DNA from: Photorhabdus laumondii subsp. laumondii
Lineage (GTDB): Bacteria; Pseudomonadota; Gammaproteobacteria; Enterobacterales; Enterobacteriaceae
Direction of reading: 5' to 3'
Length of the DNA: 64,000 bases
Assembly (NCBI RefSeq): GCF_003343245.1
Contig: NZ_CP024901.1
Coordinates: 4,588,001 to 4,652,000 of the forward strand
A model generated the notes under the pieces. It saw only the letters and a program-made list of their open reading frames with translations, ran no database searches and was not told the origin of the DNA. Each line of letters opens with the position of its first letter. Positions within the stretch are counted from its first letter, which is position 1. A program made the translations under genes and the position numbers. Shown here piece by piece: positions 9,382 to 18,429 of this stretch.

Positions 9382-9528
9382 TCAGATTGCCGTTCTTTCA
9401 AATGGATAAGTTGGCAGCGGGAGCCATTTACGATATTCGCTCTGGTAAAAAATATCCCAATTGATACTTCCCCCGGCCTGCCAGACAGAGGCAGGCGAAA
9501 TATACATCTCTTGCAGTTTACTCAATTG
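9382..9528 (-). pseudogene. Remnant of a PKS module (post-AT linker)
   Basis: On the minus strand, in a frame shifted from the NRPS gene, the DNA reads about 48 codons ending in a stop. They include SVWQAGGSINWDIFYQSEYR and then LPLPTYPFERTAI. That is the typical post-acyltransferase linker of type I PKS modules (G-x-(I/V)-x-W ... LPTYPFER). No KS or AT precedes it. It begins inside the last codons of the truncated NRPS gene and ends about 50 bp before the ACP-aminotransferase start, as expected of a deletion scar. Confidence 0.72.
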
Positions 9529-11371
9529 AGGGGTCACCACTGTCGAACAGATCAATATCCGGCAAACGCGAATCGACAGGTAACATAGGCGCGGGTCTCA
9601 ACGAACTGATATCTGTCAATTGCCCCGCTTCAATCAAGCCGTTTAATGCTCTTCTATCAATTTTGTTGTGAGCATTACGCGGCAATTCATCCGCCAGCAT
9701 CATCCTACTGGGCAACATGTAGATGGGGAGATAAGCCTTGAGATGATCACGAATAGCGGACTCTTCGGGAAGGTTATCCTTATTGACAGGGACGAATATT
9801 GCGACTAAACGATCGAGTCCTTCGTAAGATTCAACGATAACAGCGGCGTCCGCAATAGCATGATGACGATTGAGGCAATCCTCAATCTCAGCAATCTCAA
9901 TTCGAGAACCAGAGACTTTTACTTGGTCATCTACACGGCCACAAAAATGAATTCGTTCCCCATCCCAATAGGCTAAATCACCGGTTTTATACATACGTCT
10001 ATGATGAATATAGGGATCAGCAGTGAAACACTGAGTAGTCAACTGTTCATCAGGCGCTGTGACAAGCGCTTCAACCACCAGCTCAAAGCGCTCTGCAAAT
10101 ATCTGAAGACCTGAATGTGAGAAAAAATGTTTATCCGCTTTAAACTCACATCTTAAGTGGGAACCGGCATCCACAAATAGCAGTTCAATATCAATCTGGC
10201 CTTCCTGCTGACAAACCCTGAATGGGGAAATAGTCCGTCCCGCCCATGATACCTGAACAGAATCGCCAGCCATCTCCAGCGCCACCCAACGCGACTGCTC
10301 TACATGCCCTAGCATATTCACCATTGCCTGAAACAATGGGTTACGACCATCATTTCGTTCCGCAGCCAGGTGTTCGACCATTTGGCTGAGACAAAAATTT
10401 CGATTATCAAGGGCCGATAACAATCGCTCCTTCGCTGCTAATAGAAAGTGGTGAAATGTCTGATCGACGGATAAACGTATGGGTAATACATTAAACAAAC
10501 AGCCGATAATGTGCCGATGAACCGAGTGACGCATCGACACCGGCACCCCCATAACGATATCAGCAGTTTTTGTCTCTCTGGCGATGTAAGCACTCCATGC
10601 GGCCAACATGACTGTAAAGACCGATCCACCTATTTTTGAAGCAAGCCGCTTGATTTTTTTGGTTGTCTCTTCACCAATACTAAACAGAACGGATGACTTG
10701 TCATTAGCGCCTTTGCGCCAAAAACTATCCCATTGCAATACGTCTGGCGGCTGCTTTAAACATTCACTCCAATAAGCTTTCGATTCCTCCGCCGCTTCAC
10801 TTTGGTAATACTTCCGTTCTTTGACAGCATAATCCTTAAAATCCTCAGCGGGCGGTAACCAGGAATCGTCATCTTCGCCAAGTCCAGCCAGATAATAGTG
10901 TTCAAGTTGATCCAACATCAGCCCCAGTGAAGTAAAATCCGACACAATATGGTGAACACACATATGTAAAACGTATTCTTCCGCGCTGACAACGTAGATA
11001 CCGAAACGCAGACACGACAATTTTTCTAATTGAAAAGGGATGGAATGAAAGCTCTGAACGGCATCTTCAAGCGCCTTCTGGCTCAAGTTCGTTGCATCGA
11101 AAACCTCCAATGCCGGCGGCAAGTGTTCATTAATGACCAACTTTGGTTCGCCATTCACATTAACGAAAGTGCTTCTCAAGGTGGCATTCTTGGCAACGAG
11201 CTGGTTAGCCGCATAGCGAAAAGCATCGATTTGAAACGATCCGTGAATACGGAATGCCATGGAAATATTATATTTGGAATCGCCAGGGGTATCATTGTCA
11301 ATGAACCATAAAGCGCTTTGCTGCATGGACAGCAATTCTTCATCACCAATCTGTGGGCAATCTTTATACAT
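9518..11371 (-). CDS. NRPS: condensation domain fused to a truncated adenylation domain
   Basis: 617 residues. Residues 1-440 are a complete condensation domain: C1 LSMQQSALWFI, C3 HHIVSDF at 140-146 (active His and Asp kept, final Gly replaced by Phe), C4 DYAV, C5 IIGCLFNVLPIR and C7 GRNPLFQ. From about 447 the sequence jumps straight to the end of an adenylation domain: FTADP, A7 YKTGDL (461-466), A8 GRVDDQVKVSGSR (478-490) and A10 NKIDRRAL. Motifs A1-A5, the AMP core and the substrate pocket, about 370 residues, are missing without a frameshift. No carrier domain follows. The protein cannot select an amino acid by itself. A condensation role with another protein, or simple decay, are both possible. 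Confidence 0.85.
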   Translation of the reverse strand: MYKDCPQIGDEELLSMQQSALWFIDNDTPGDSKYNISMAFRIHGSFQIDAFRYAANQLVAKNATLRSTFVNVNGEPKLVINEHLPPALEVFDATNLSQKALEDAVQSFHSIPFQLEKLSCLRFGIYVVSAEEYVLHMCVHHIVSDFTSLGLMLDQLEHYYLAGLGEDDDSWLPPAEDFKDYAVKERKYYQSEAAEESKAYWSECLKQPPDVLQWDSFWRKGANDKSSVLFSIGEETTKKIKRLASKIGGSVFTVMLAAWSAYIARETKTADIVMGVPVSMRHSVHRHIIGCLFNVLPIRLSVDQTFHHFLLAAKERLLSALDNRNFCLSQMVEHLAAERNDGRNPLFQAMVNMLGHVEQSRWVALEMAGDSVQVSWAGRTISPFRVCQQEGQIDIELLFVDAGSHLRCEFKADKHFFSHSGLQIFAERFELVVEALVTAPDEQLTTQCFTADPYIHHRRMYKTGDLAYWDGERIHFCGRVDDQVKVSGSRIEIAEIEDCLNRHHAIADAAVIVESYEGLDRLVAIFVPVNKDNLPEESAIRDHLKAYLPIYMLPSRMMLADELPRNAHNKIDRRALNGLIEAGQLTDISSLRPAPMLPVDSRLPDIDLFDSGDPSIE

Positions 11372-11432
11372 AACGTGTCAAGCTCCATAAATACTTAAAC
11401 AGTATCCCCACCCTCTGGCTAAGCCAGCCTCG

Positions 11433-11513
11433 TTACGGAGTCAGCTCTTCTATCACTATTTCAGTTATCGCCTGACGTTGCTCTTCATGGGAAAATTTCT
11501 CAGGCGTGATCAT
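11433..11513 (-). pseudogene. Short possible carrier-domain remnant
   Basis: A 26-codon frame on the minus strand (MITPEKFSHEEQRQAITEIV and a few more) between the two condensation genes resembles the first helix of an acyl/peptidyl carrier domain. It ends in a stop. It may instead be a chance frame. Confidence 0.3.
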
Positions 11514-11628
11514 AACCTCATCACTTTGTGCATTTACATGATAAGCGGGGCATCTTCAACAACGCTTGCCAGATGGTAGATCCCTCTAAAGAGTGGTCAG
11601 TTCTATCTGGCATTCAACTCCCTTCTCC

Positions 11629-11843
11629 TCAATCAATTCCAGATTCTCCGATCATTTCCAACCAAAGTTCCATCAAACGAGGTGGTAAAATCTGTAGATG
11701 ACAATCTGGCCTGGAAGAAATAGTGACCTCCATCGTATCGGCATAGATCTCTATATCCATGCTCAATGGTATCTCTTGCGCATCTTCATCGGGTTTCCCA
11801 ATACCCCACAAAATGAGGACTGACCCACAACAGCATATTCAGG
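11629..11843 (-). pseudogene. C-terminal scrap of a condensation domain
   Basis: The minus-strand frame after the stop of the upstream condensation gene reads SVLILWGIGKPDEDAQEIPL and continues SMDIEIYADTMEVTISSR before a stop at 11629. This looks like the C-terminal beta-strand and helix of an NRPS condensation domain, in a different frame from its N-terminal half at 11844-12431. The middle of the domain (about 150 residues) is absent. Confidence 0.55.
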
Positions 11844-12431
11844 CTACCCTTCCCAAAAACAGCCGCTAGCGCCTTTTACGATTTGCCGATGTTGTTCATA
11901 CAATTCAGCACAAAATTGCTCATAATTTGTGGCATTTTCAAGCGCAAGGGGCTGACCATTCACTGACATTCTGTATGCCTTTGAAAGATCTCGCCATAAG
12001 ATTCTGCTGGAAATACCGTCACAGACCAGATGATTGAATATCAATACCAATCTTTGATCACGGGCACAATTGCCATCAAACAAGCAATAACGCAATAACG
12101 GCGGATTTGCCAAATTCATGGCAGCCCTAACCTCAGCAATGTAGTTTGATATTAAGCGTCGGCGATCACATGGACTATCGGTTTGCTCTCTAACTTCAAA
12201 AACCTGATGCAATAATTCACGGCTAGGCGGCACGAAATCCATCTTCATATTCATCCCGCTACCAACAAACCGTGCTCTCAGAACAGAATACTTATGCAAT
12301 AGATATTCAATCGCTACCTTAAGATGTGCCGGTGCCAATCGCTCCAAGGGCATTAATACTTCACCGACACACAACTGATCAACGCTCAGCGAATATCGCA
12401 AATCATATAATTGCCCTAATTGAACACGCAT
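11844..12431 (-). CDS. N-terminal half of an NRPS condensation domain (truncated)
   Basis: 195 residues covering only the first lobe of a condensation domain: QLGQLYDLRYSLSVDQLCVG (C1 region), HKYSVLRARF (C2) and LIFNHLVCDGISS, the HHxxxDG motif with the first His replaced by Asn and the catalytic second His kept. The usual size is about 430 residues, so half is missing; a scrap of the C-terminal lobe lies at 11629-11843 in another frame. ATG 12431 has a good AAAGGTGA site, so a short product may still be made. This is probably a disrupted gene rather than a functional stand-alone enzyme. Confidence 0.75.
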   Translation of the reverse strand: MRVQLGQLYDLRYSLSVDQLCVGEVLMPLERLAPAHLKVAIEYLLHKYSVLRARFVGSGMNMKMDFVPPSRELLHQVFEVREQTDSPCDRRRLISNYIAEVRAAMNLANPPLLRYCLFDGNCARDQRLVLIFNHLVCDGISSRILWRDLSKAYRMSVNGQPLALENATNYEQFCAELYEQHRQIVKGASGCFWEG

Positions 12432-12976
12432 AATATTCACCTTTCCATTGCAAGCCCTGCGGGCAGAAACGAAATTAAAACGTTATGCAGACTCAATACT
12501 CTTCTGCATACAAATTAGTCGAATAACACAGCGTTTACTTTTGACTACCAGAGAAAGCGAACATGCAGAGTAAAAAAACGGGAATTGATAGCCCGGCTAC
12601 CCACATGGAATGATAATTAGCGTCATTTATTAAGGTATTAAAAACACAGTGACGATTTTAAAAGTAGCAATAAAAAAATAAACCTCCACGAATCAATCCA
12701 GATATTTGAGCTGGACCAAAATAATTAATACATTATTACTATCAAATAAGTAATTTGGTTAATGTTTTGTTTTAACCATACCCTCACTTTACGGCTTTTA
12801 TGAACTCTTCTACATATAGATAGAGAAAAGAGGCCGCCCAGAATACTGGGTCGAGGAACTTACCCGACTAGCCGCCAGTGTGTTGGGTCAGGGAACCAGC
12901 CAAAAAGCGGTTCCCTTATTCAACCATTAGTTTCCTATTAAGAAACGATGAGTACAATCAATCCGGCTCACCGATT
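12432..12976. other. Intergenic region, probable promoter of the NRPS genes
   Basis: 545 bp without a convincing gene. It should hold the promoter for the minus-strand condensation gene. Visible structures are an inverted repeat TGGTTAA/TTAACCA at 12756-12778, a cccag/ctggg hairpin at 12837-12850, and gggaacc/ggttccc at about 12891-12915 just past the end of the MFS gene, perhaps a weak terminator. Confidence 0.45.
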
Positions 12977-14500
12977 TCACTGACGATGAATCGCAGCATG
13001 AGATGTATTACTCAGTGAGGAGCGGCGGAAATTGAACCACACCAACGCCGCCATCATCAGAAGAAACAGGGACGCAGCACCCATCACAGAAAAAACAGCA
13101 TCGTCAAACGCTGACTTAGCAAGGCTGACCAAAGCCTGCCCCGCATCCGGAGCCATCTCTTTTGCCGCAATCAATGCGCCATCAATACCATCTTTAGCCA
13201 CATCGTAGATAGGAGAATCCACTGGAATTTCAATGAAATAGCTATAGATAAATGACATAATGCTACCCATGATCGCAATGCCCAATCCCCCACCCAATTC
13301 ATAGGAAACTTCTTCAACGGACGCCGCCATCCCTGCCCGATTAGGCGGTGCTGCCTGCATGATAGTACTGGATGCCGCAGTCATTGTTGCTCCAAGACAT
13401 GTCCCGAGCGCAAAAAAGCAAACTATCTGCAAAGGTAGCGGCGCTGAAAAACTCGCCATGAGCGCCAGTATGGCAATGGCATACATCAACAACGAGGTTA
13501 TAAGGAAGCGTGCACTCCCTAAGCGAGGAAGAACCCAACCACTCACAGGACTTGCAACAATCGCACCCAATGAGAATGGCAGAAAATAGAGCCCGGATTG
13601 CAAAGGCGTTAATGATAATACCAGTTGCAAACGCTGGCTTAACACCAGATTAAGGCCCATCAAACAGGCGGAAGCCACCAGCCCGGCGATAACCGCAGAT
13701 GAGAAGGCCGGGCTTTTGAACAGGTCAAAATCAATCAACGGATGCACACTGCGTTTTTGCCGTCGAATGAACAACGTCAGAAAACCTATCGTCAGAGTGG
13801 AAGTTATCAATATTCCGATATAAGAAGGCTCCCGTTTGGCAAATTCTTTGATGGCATAGGCGAAGCTTATCAAGACAACCATGATCTGCAATGAGCCAAT
13901 AAGATCCCACGGGTGAGACGAATCTGTTTTCGCTGTTGGGACAAACAACCACGACAGAATGAGTGTCAAAATCACCAGAGGAACGTTGATCAGAAACACT
14001 GATCCCCACCAAAAATATTCAAGCAATACACCGCCAATCAGGGGACCTATTGCCGCGCCGCCAGAAGCAACCGCTGTCCAAATCCCAATGGCAAATGATT
14101 TCTCATCTTCATCTTCGAATGTCAAAGCGATAATCGACAGTGTGGCAGGCATCATGATTGCCGCCCCAACCCCTAATAATGCCCGAGAAACCACCAACAT
14201 TTCTGGCGAATAGGAGTAGGCCGCTATCAAGGATGAGAAGCCAAAGATGATGAGACCATAAACAAACAACCGTTTATGCCCGATGCGATCTCCCAAGGTA
14301 CCCGCGCCTAGCAACAACCCAGAGACGACAAGAGGATAGATATTCACTATCCATAACTTTTCCGTTGTATTCGCCCCCAAACTGTGGGTCAGACTCGGTA
14401 ACGCGGTATATAACACGGTCATATCGATAGCAACCAGCGATAACGCGACTGAAACAGCAGTGAGCACCCACCATTTTTTTATCGTATTCATTTCATTCAT
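12977..14500 (-). CDS. MFS drug exporter, DHA2 (EmrB/QacA/SmvA-like) family
   Basis: 507-residue membrane protein with 14 predicted hydrophobic segments. It shows the DHA2 family pattern: AIDMTVLYTALPSL in TM1, the loop GDRIGHKRLFVYG (motif A), and GPLIGGVLLEYFWWGSVFLI (motif C region and TM5/6). The family exports cationic drugs and self-made antibiotics by proton antiport. It lies next to the NRPS/PKS-derived genes on the same strand, so export of or self-resistance to the locus product is a reasonable inference. ATG 14500 has AGG nine bases upstream. The DUF1062 gene ends 39 bp before it. Confidence 0.88.
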   Translation of the reverse strand: MNEMNTIKKWWVLTAVSVALSLVAIDMTVLYTALPSLTHSLGANTTEKLWIVNIYPLVVSGLLLGAGTLGDRIGHKRLFVYGLIIFGFSSLIAAYSYSPEMLVVSRALLGVGAAIMMPATLSIIALTFEDEDEKSFAIGIWTAVASGGAAIGPLIGGVLLEYFWWGSVFLINVPLVILTLILSWLFVPTAKTDSSHPWDLIGSLQIMVVLISFAYAIKEFAKREPSYIGILITSTLTIGFLTLFIRRQKRSVHPLIDFDLFKSPAFSSAVIAGLVASACLMGLNLVLSQRLQLVLSLTPLQSGLYFLPFSLGAIVASPVSGWVLPRLGSARFLITSLLMYAIAILALMASFSAPLPLQIVCFFALGTCLGATMTAASSTIMQAAPPNRAGMAASVEEVSYELGGGLGIAIMGSIMSFIYSYFIEIPVDSPIYDVAKDGIDGALIAAKEMAPDAGQALVSLAKSAFDDAVFSVMGAASLFLLMMAALVWFNFRRSSLSNTSHAAIHRQ

Positions 14501-14539
14501 TTTTACTGCCTATGTCATCTCCAGGAAATCTGGCGTCAT

Positions 14540-15145
14540 TTAGACGCCATAATTATCATATTCTTGCAATAAATTGTTAACGTTAACGCTAAGAGTGATA
14601 TCACGTTTCAACTTTTTGTTTAATTCCGTTTCCGTTACCCCCTGAATAGCGCCTTGCCCAACAAGCTTCTCCACTCGACTACGTGACAATGCGAGCTTTT
14701 TGGTCAAGATTGAGATCAACCTGATAGGAATGGGATATTCAAGCTGTATTGTGATCTCTGCCGCTGGAATTTGAGCGATGTCCTGAAGCTTTTTACCTTC
14801 GATGATAAAGTCAGGAGCAGTGCCGAGTTCAGCTCTATTTTTTGCCAATACGCGGTAATCAAATGCATACCGTCGTATTTCATCTTGATCATTATGCAAA
14901 AACCGTTCATACAAATTGCTTTCCAATTTGTTGACATGAATCCTGGAAAAAATATCAATATTCCAGGTGTAATCACATTTCTCACATTTATAGATACTCC
15001 ACACATCTAAGACTTTTTTCTGCGCATTAACCCTAAAAGTGCCGGCTGGATAAAACTCCTTTTTTACTTCACAGCCAGGGCAACGTTTCAAAATGGCCTG
15101 ATAGCCTACGGGCCTTACTAACCAGATAACATTTCTATTTGTCAT
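14540..15145 (-). CDS. DUF1062 domain protein
   Basis: 201-residue protein recognised as DUF1062. It has an N-terminal zinc-ribbon-like set of two CxxC pairs (C22/C25 in CPGC, C54/C57 in CEKC). The C-terminal part (IRLISILTKKLALSRSRVEK) resembles an S4-type RNA-binding helix pair. No biochemical function is known to me. It precedes the exporter gene on the same strand by 39 bp and is probably cotranscribed with it. A regulatory or RNA-binding role is inference. Confidence 0.78.
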   Translation of the reverse strand: MTNRNVIWLVRPVGYQAILKRCPGCEVKKEFYPAGTFRVNAQKKVLDVWSIYKCEKCDYTWNIDIFSRIHVNKLESNLYERFLHNDQDEIRRYAFDYRVLAKNRAELGTAPDFIIEGKKLQDIAQIPAAEITIQLEYPIPIRLISILTKKLALSRSRVEKLVGQGAIQGVTETELNKKLKRDITLSVNVNNLLQEYDNYGV

Positions 15146-15266
15146 GATAGATCCACGTTTAAATTGGTCAAGTTAGCTACGGCTAAATTGGTCAATTTCA
15201 GATCTGATTTTGATGGCATTCTATAACATCAGATCTTGAAACCCTTTATCAATTCGTTGCTTAGGT

Positions 15267-15310
<44 letters not shown>

Positions 15311-15404
15311 ACTTGACGTGAATTGCTATAAGCCTGCAAGCAATATTTTTTCTGGGCAGTTTTCTGCATCAGACGCCGTTTATTTCGGGATATCATCGCC
15401 ATTA

Positions 15405-15531
15405 TATACCCTATGGATTTCAAGATGCATCGCGACGGCAAGGGAACGAATCCCCGGGAGCATAGATAACGATGTAACCGGGGTGAGTGAGTGCAGCCAA
15501 CAAAGAGGCAACTTGAAAGATGACGGGTATA
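15405..15531 (+). repeat. ERIC repeat, full length (127 bp)
   Basis: tataccctatggatttcaag at the left end, tgacgggtata at the right, with all internal ERIC blocks present. Confidence 0.94.
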
Positions 15532-15615
15532 GACGATTAAGAGAAGGCAAACCTGACCCACGTTACCGCAGGTCAGGCACATCACGGTGATTTTCCTTTA
15601 TAGAAAGGAGAACCA

Positions 15616-16389
15616 TCACAACTCACGCTTTGGACAATCAATCACGTCGAAATTTTTGCTGTAGCAAATGTATAATTCATCACGATTGATCTGAATGGTT
15701 TTTCCCTTTAACGATGGGTTATTTTTCTGGAGGAATTTAATTAACTGCTCATTAGATGGGCGATCACTCGGCAATACCAATCCATCAAACAGTTCTTGCT
15801 GTTTACTGAAAAACTGATCTGGCGTTGTAAACGCGCAAACACCATGTTTTTCCCACTCACTTTGTAACAAATCTGCCCCTGGAGAAGCGCACAGATAAGG
15901 TTTAATCACCTGATAATCCAGTGGCGGCAAATCCCCTTTGCAAAGACGTGGATGTTTTCTGACATCAGACCAATCACGGCACTGCGCCATTGATTTACTA
16001 TCACAGGTTTGCGCCCACAAGCCGTGAATCACCCAACTAAATTTGTTTTCGGAGAAACATTGCAATTCAAACTTTTCATATTCACGCTGCGCTTCAGCAA
16101 GTTTGTTACTCTTTTTCAGGCGCTCAATATTCTTTGCTTTGCCCTTACAAAATGCAGGAGAATAACTAATAGCCAGTTTGAAGTAATCTGTCGATGCGGT
16201 TGCGTTCTGACCATAACGATCACCTTTAGCAACATAGTCATAATCTTTCGGCGGAGTAGCCGGTAAGATACAAGATGCCCCCTCTTCCAATGTTGATAGA
16301 GACGCCAACGAGTCAGTCACTTCTGGTTGCTTCGCACAACCCACAATCAGTAAAACGAATATTGCTGATAATAAATTAAAAAAACGCAT
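15616..16389 (-). CDS. RNase T2 family ribonuclease, predicted lipoprotein
   Basis: 257-residue member of the RNase T2 family (RNase I type), which cuts RNA through 2',3'-cyclic phosphates. The two active-site blocks are present: WVIHGLWAQ (CAS1) and SEWEKHGVCAF (CAS2), plus many cysteines. The N-terminus MRFFNLLSAIFVLLIVGCAK is a lipoprotein signal with lipobox LIVGC; Ala follows the Cys, so outer-membrane sorting is likely. E. coli RNase I is a soluble periplasmic enzyme, so the anchor is unusual. ATG 16389 was chosen because AAGGA sits six bases upstream. It lies next to cpdB, which degrades the cyclic nucleotides this enzyme makes; a terminator separates the two. Confidence 0.88.
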   Translation of the reverse strand: MRFFNLLSAIFVLLIVGCAKQPEVTDSLASLSTLEEGASCILPATPPKDYDYVAKGDRYGQNATASTDYFKLAISYSPAFCKGKAKNIERLKKSNKLAEAQREYEKFELQCFSENKFSWVIHGLWAQTCDSKSMAQCRDWSDVRKHPRLCKGDLPPLDYQVIKPYLCASPGADLLQSEWEKHGVCAFTTPDQFFSKQQELFDGLVLPSDRPSNEQLIKFLQKNNPSLKGKTIQINRDELYICYSKNFDVIDCPKREL

Positions 16390-16435
16390 CTTCATTCCTT
16401 TATGGGAAATTATTTCCCTGTTGATGGTAAACAAA

Positions 16436-16461
16436 CAAAAACCTGCCCAAATTAGGGCAGG
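16436..16461 (-). terminator. Rho-independent terminator of cpdB
   Basis: Stem cctgccc/gggcagg with a 6-nt loop, followed on the minus strand by TTTTTG. It lies directly past the cpdB stop and before the RNase start. Confidence 0.88.
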
Positions 16462-16473
16462 CGACTATTAAAA

Positions 16474-18429
16474 TTATTTTTTTTCAGTCAGATCAATTTG
16501 ATACACCGCAAAACCGATCTCATCATTTTCCAAATATTTCACTGGATATTGAGAAAATGCTTTGATGAATTTCGCCGCTTTCTCACTTGGAGACGTTTCG
16601 AAACGGATATCCAATTTCTTGTCAGTTTTGATTGGCATAATCGACCAGTTATTCTCTGCTTTGGTCGTTACTATCCCTTTCTGTTTAGACATTTTGACAA
16701 TGTAAGCCGCCAAAATAGCGCGGTTCTCATCCGGTGAAGAGAATGCGATGTGATCTTCACCTGTGCCAGCAAATTTACCGCCATAGGCGCGGTAATTATT
16801 GGTAGCAATGAGAAATTTAGCGTGAGGATCGATCGGTTTACCTTGGTAAGTCAGCTCTTTGATACGATTCGCCCCTTGATGGATGATCTGGCAATCAACG
16901 TCGTATTTAGCAGGTTGAGTCAGATCAATCTTATAATTCACGCCACTTATCATGTCGAAGTTATAAGTACGGAAGCCGCTCCAATTCAACAGATACTGCG
17001 GCTGAGTTGAATTTGGATCAATCTGGTTATACATGCCGGCCGAACACTCCAACCATTCAATCACATCAGCACCGGTGACTTTCACAACAGCCAGTGTATT
17101 GGAATAGAGATACAAATCTGCTGCGTTACGAAAGGTTAAATCACCTTTTTCAACTTCAACAAACTCTGCGGGTGCATTTTTACGCCCGCCAACTTTGAAT
17201 GGTGCCGCAGCGGCCAGAACAGGAATATCCGCTAAATCGGGATCACCTTGAATAAAATGCCGCGTGTAATCGGCTTGTGCATCATTCACAATCTGCACTG
17301 TCGGGTCACTTTGAATCAAAGCCAAATAGCTATACATATTGGCAGACGCTTTGCCAATCAATTTACCGACAAAACCCCGCGTTCCCTGATGAGCTTGCCC
17401 AATAATTTTTGCCAATTCACTATCACGCTCAACCAGTGCCTTTTTATTCACTTTGTCATAAATCGGGCGCGCTTCCGCTTTGGCTTCCGTCACTTTCCAG
17501 GCCCCACCCTCGTTGTCGATAACCATATCAACAACACCTAAATGATCACCCCATTGGCCGGGCATAACAGCCGGAATACCGTTAACCGTACCTTTGGCAA
17601 CATCAACGCCTTTAATATCGGCAAATTCTTTGCTTGGAAACACACCGTGTGAGTGACCAAACATAATCGCATCAATACCTTTAACTTCACTCAAGTAATA
17701 AACCGAGTTCTCAGCCATTGCCTTATAAGGCTCCTTGGAAAAACCGGAATGAGGAATAGCAATAATCAAATCTGCCCCCGCTTTTTTCATTTGAGGAACA
17801 AATTTTTTCGCGGTTTCAGTGATATCGTTAACGACAACTTTCCCATCCAGATTGACCTTATCCCAGATAACAATCTGTGGCGGTACAAAACCGATATAGC
17901 CAATCTTGATGGTATGATTTTTACCCTCCCGGTCTTTTACTGGCGTATCAACAATAATATAGGGGGTGAAATAGTTCTTACCGGTTTTCGCATCCATGAT
18001 GTTGGCATTGATATAAGGGAACTTCGCACCGGCAATGGCTTTTTTCAGATAATCCAAACCAAAGTTAAACTCGTGGTTACCAAAGTTACCCACGGTATAA
18101 CCCATTGTATTCATTAACTGATGTGCTGGATGAGATTCCCCTTTTTTAAGACCTTTTGCGGCCACGTAATCAGCCAGTGGGCTACCTTGAATCAAATCAC
18201 CGTTATCGACCAGAATGGTGTTAGAGGCTTCTGCTTTGGCAGCTTTAACTAAACTCGCTGTGCGTACCAAACCAAATTGTTCTGTAGGTTTATCTTTAAA
18301 GTAATCAAAATCAATCAGATTACTGTGAACATCAGATGTTTCCATTACCCGCAAATCAACTGTTGCAGCATGGACATTACATGCGACCAATAAGGTTAAT
18401 GTGGAGACTTTCAACACATTGTTAACCAT
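16474..18429 (-). CDS. cpdB: Periplasmic 2',3'-cyclic-nucleotide 2'-phosphodiesterase / 3'-nucleotidase
   Basis: 651 residues, colinear with E. coli CpdB. A signal peptide (residues 1-21, ending NVHA) is followed by the metallophosphoesterase domain ([50 protein letters not shown]) and the C-terminal nucleotide-binding domain ([32 protein letters not shown]). It hydrolyses 2',3'-cyclic nucleotides and 3'-nucleotides in the periplasm so that nucleosides can be taken up. The neighbouring RNase T2 would supply its substrate. Confidence 0.96.
   Translation of the reverse strand: MVNNVLKVSTLTLLVACNVHAATVDLRVMETSDVHSNLIDFDYFKDKPTEQFGLVRTASLVKAAKAEASNTILVDNGDLIQGSPLADYVAAKGLKKGESHPAHQLMNTMGYTVGNFGNHEFNFGLDYLKKAIAGAKFPYINANIMDAKTGKNYFTPYIIVDTPVKDREGKNHTIKIGYIGFVPPQIVIWDKVNLDGKVVVNDITETAKKFVPQMKKAGADLIIAIPHSGFSKEPYKAMAENSVYYLSEVKGIDAIMFGHSHGVFPSKEFADIKGVDVAKGTVNGIPAVMPGQWGDHLGVVDMVIDNEGGAWKVTEAKAEARPIYDKVNKKALVERDSELAKIIGQAHQGTRGFVGKLIGKASANMYSYLALIQSDPTVQIVNDAQADYTRHFIQGDPDLADIPVLAAAAPFKVGGRKNAPAEFVEVEKGDLTFRNAADLYLYSNTLAVVKVTGADVIEWLECSAGMYNQIDPNSTQPQYLLNWSGFRTYNFDMISGVNYKIDLTQPAKYDVDCQIIHQGANRIKELTYQGKPIDPHAKFLIATNNYRAYGGKFAGTGEDHIAFSSPDENRAILAAYIVKMSKQKGIVTTKAENNWSIMPIKTDKKLDIRFETSPSEKAAKFIKAFSQYPVKYLENDEIGFAVYQIDLTEKK

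Noticed and set aside
9382..9528. Reading the PKS-like segment as part of the NRPS protein by frameshift
   Set aside because: The frames overlap, but no slippery site is seen, and the NRPS stop and the PKS frame belong to different ancestral domains, so a deletion scar is the simpler explanation.
12824..12915. GC-richer segment after the MFS gene as part of a mobile intron
   Set aside because: No reverse transcriptase or intron core found; only small hairpins.
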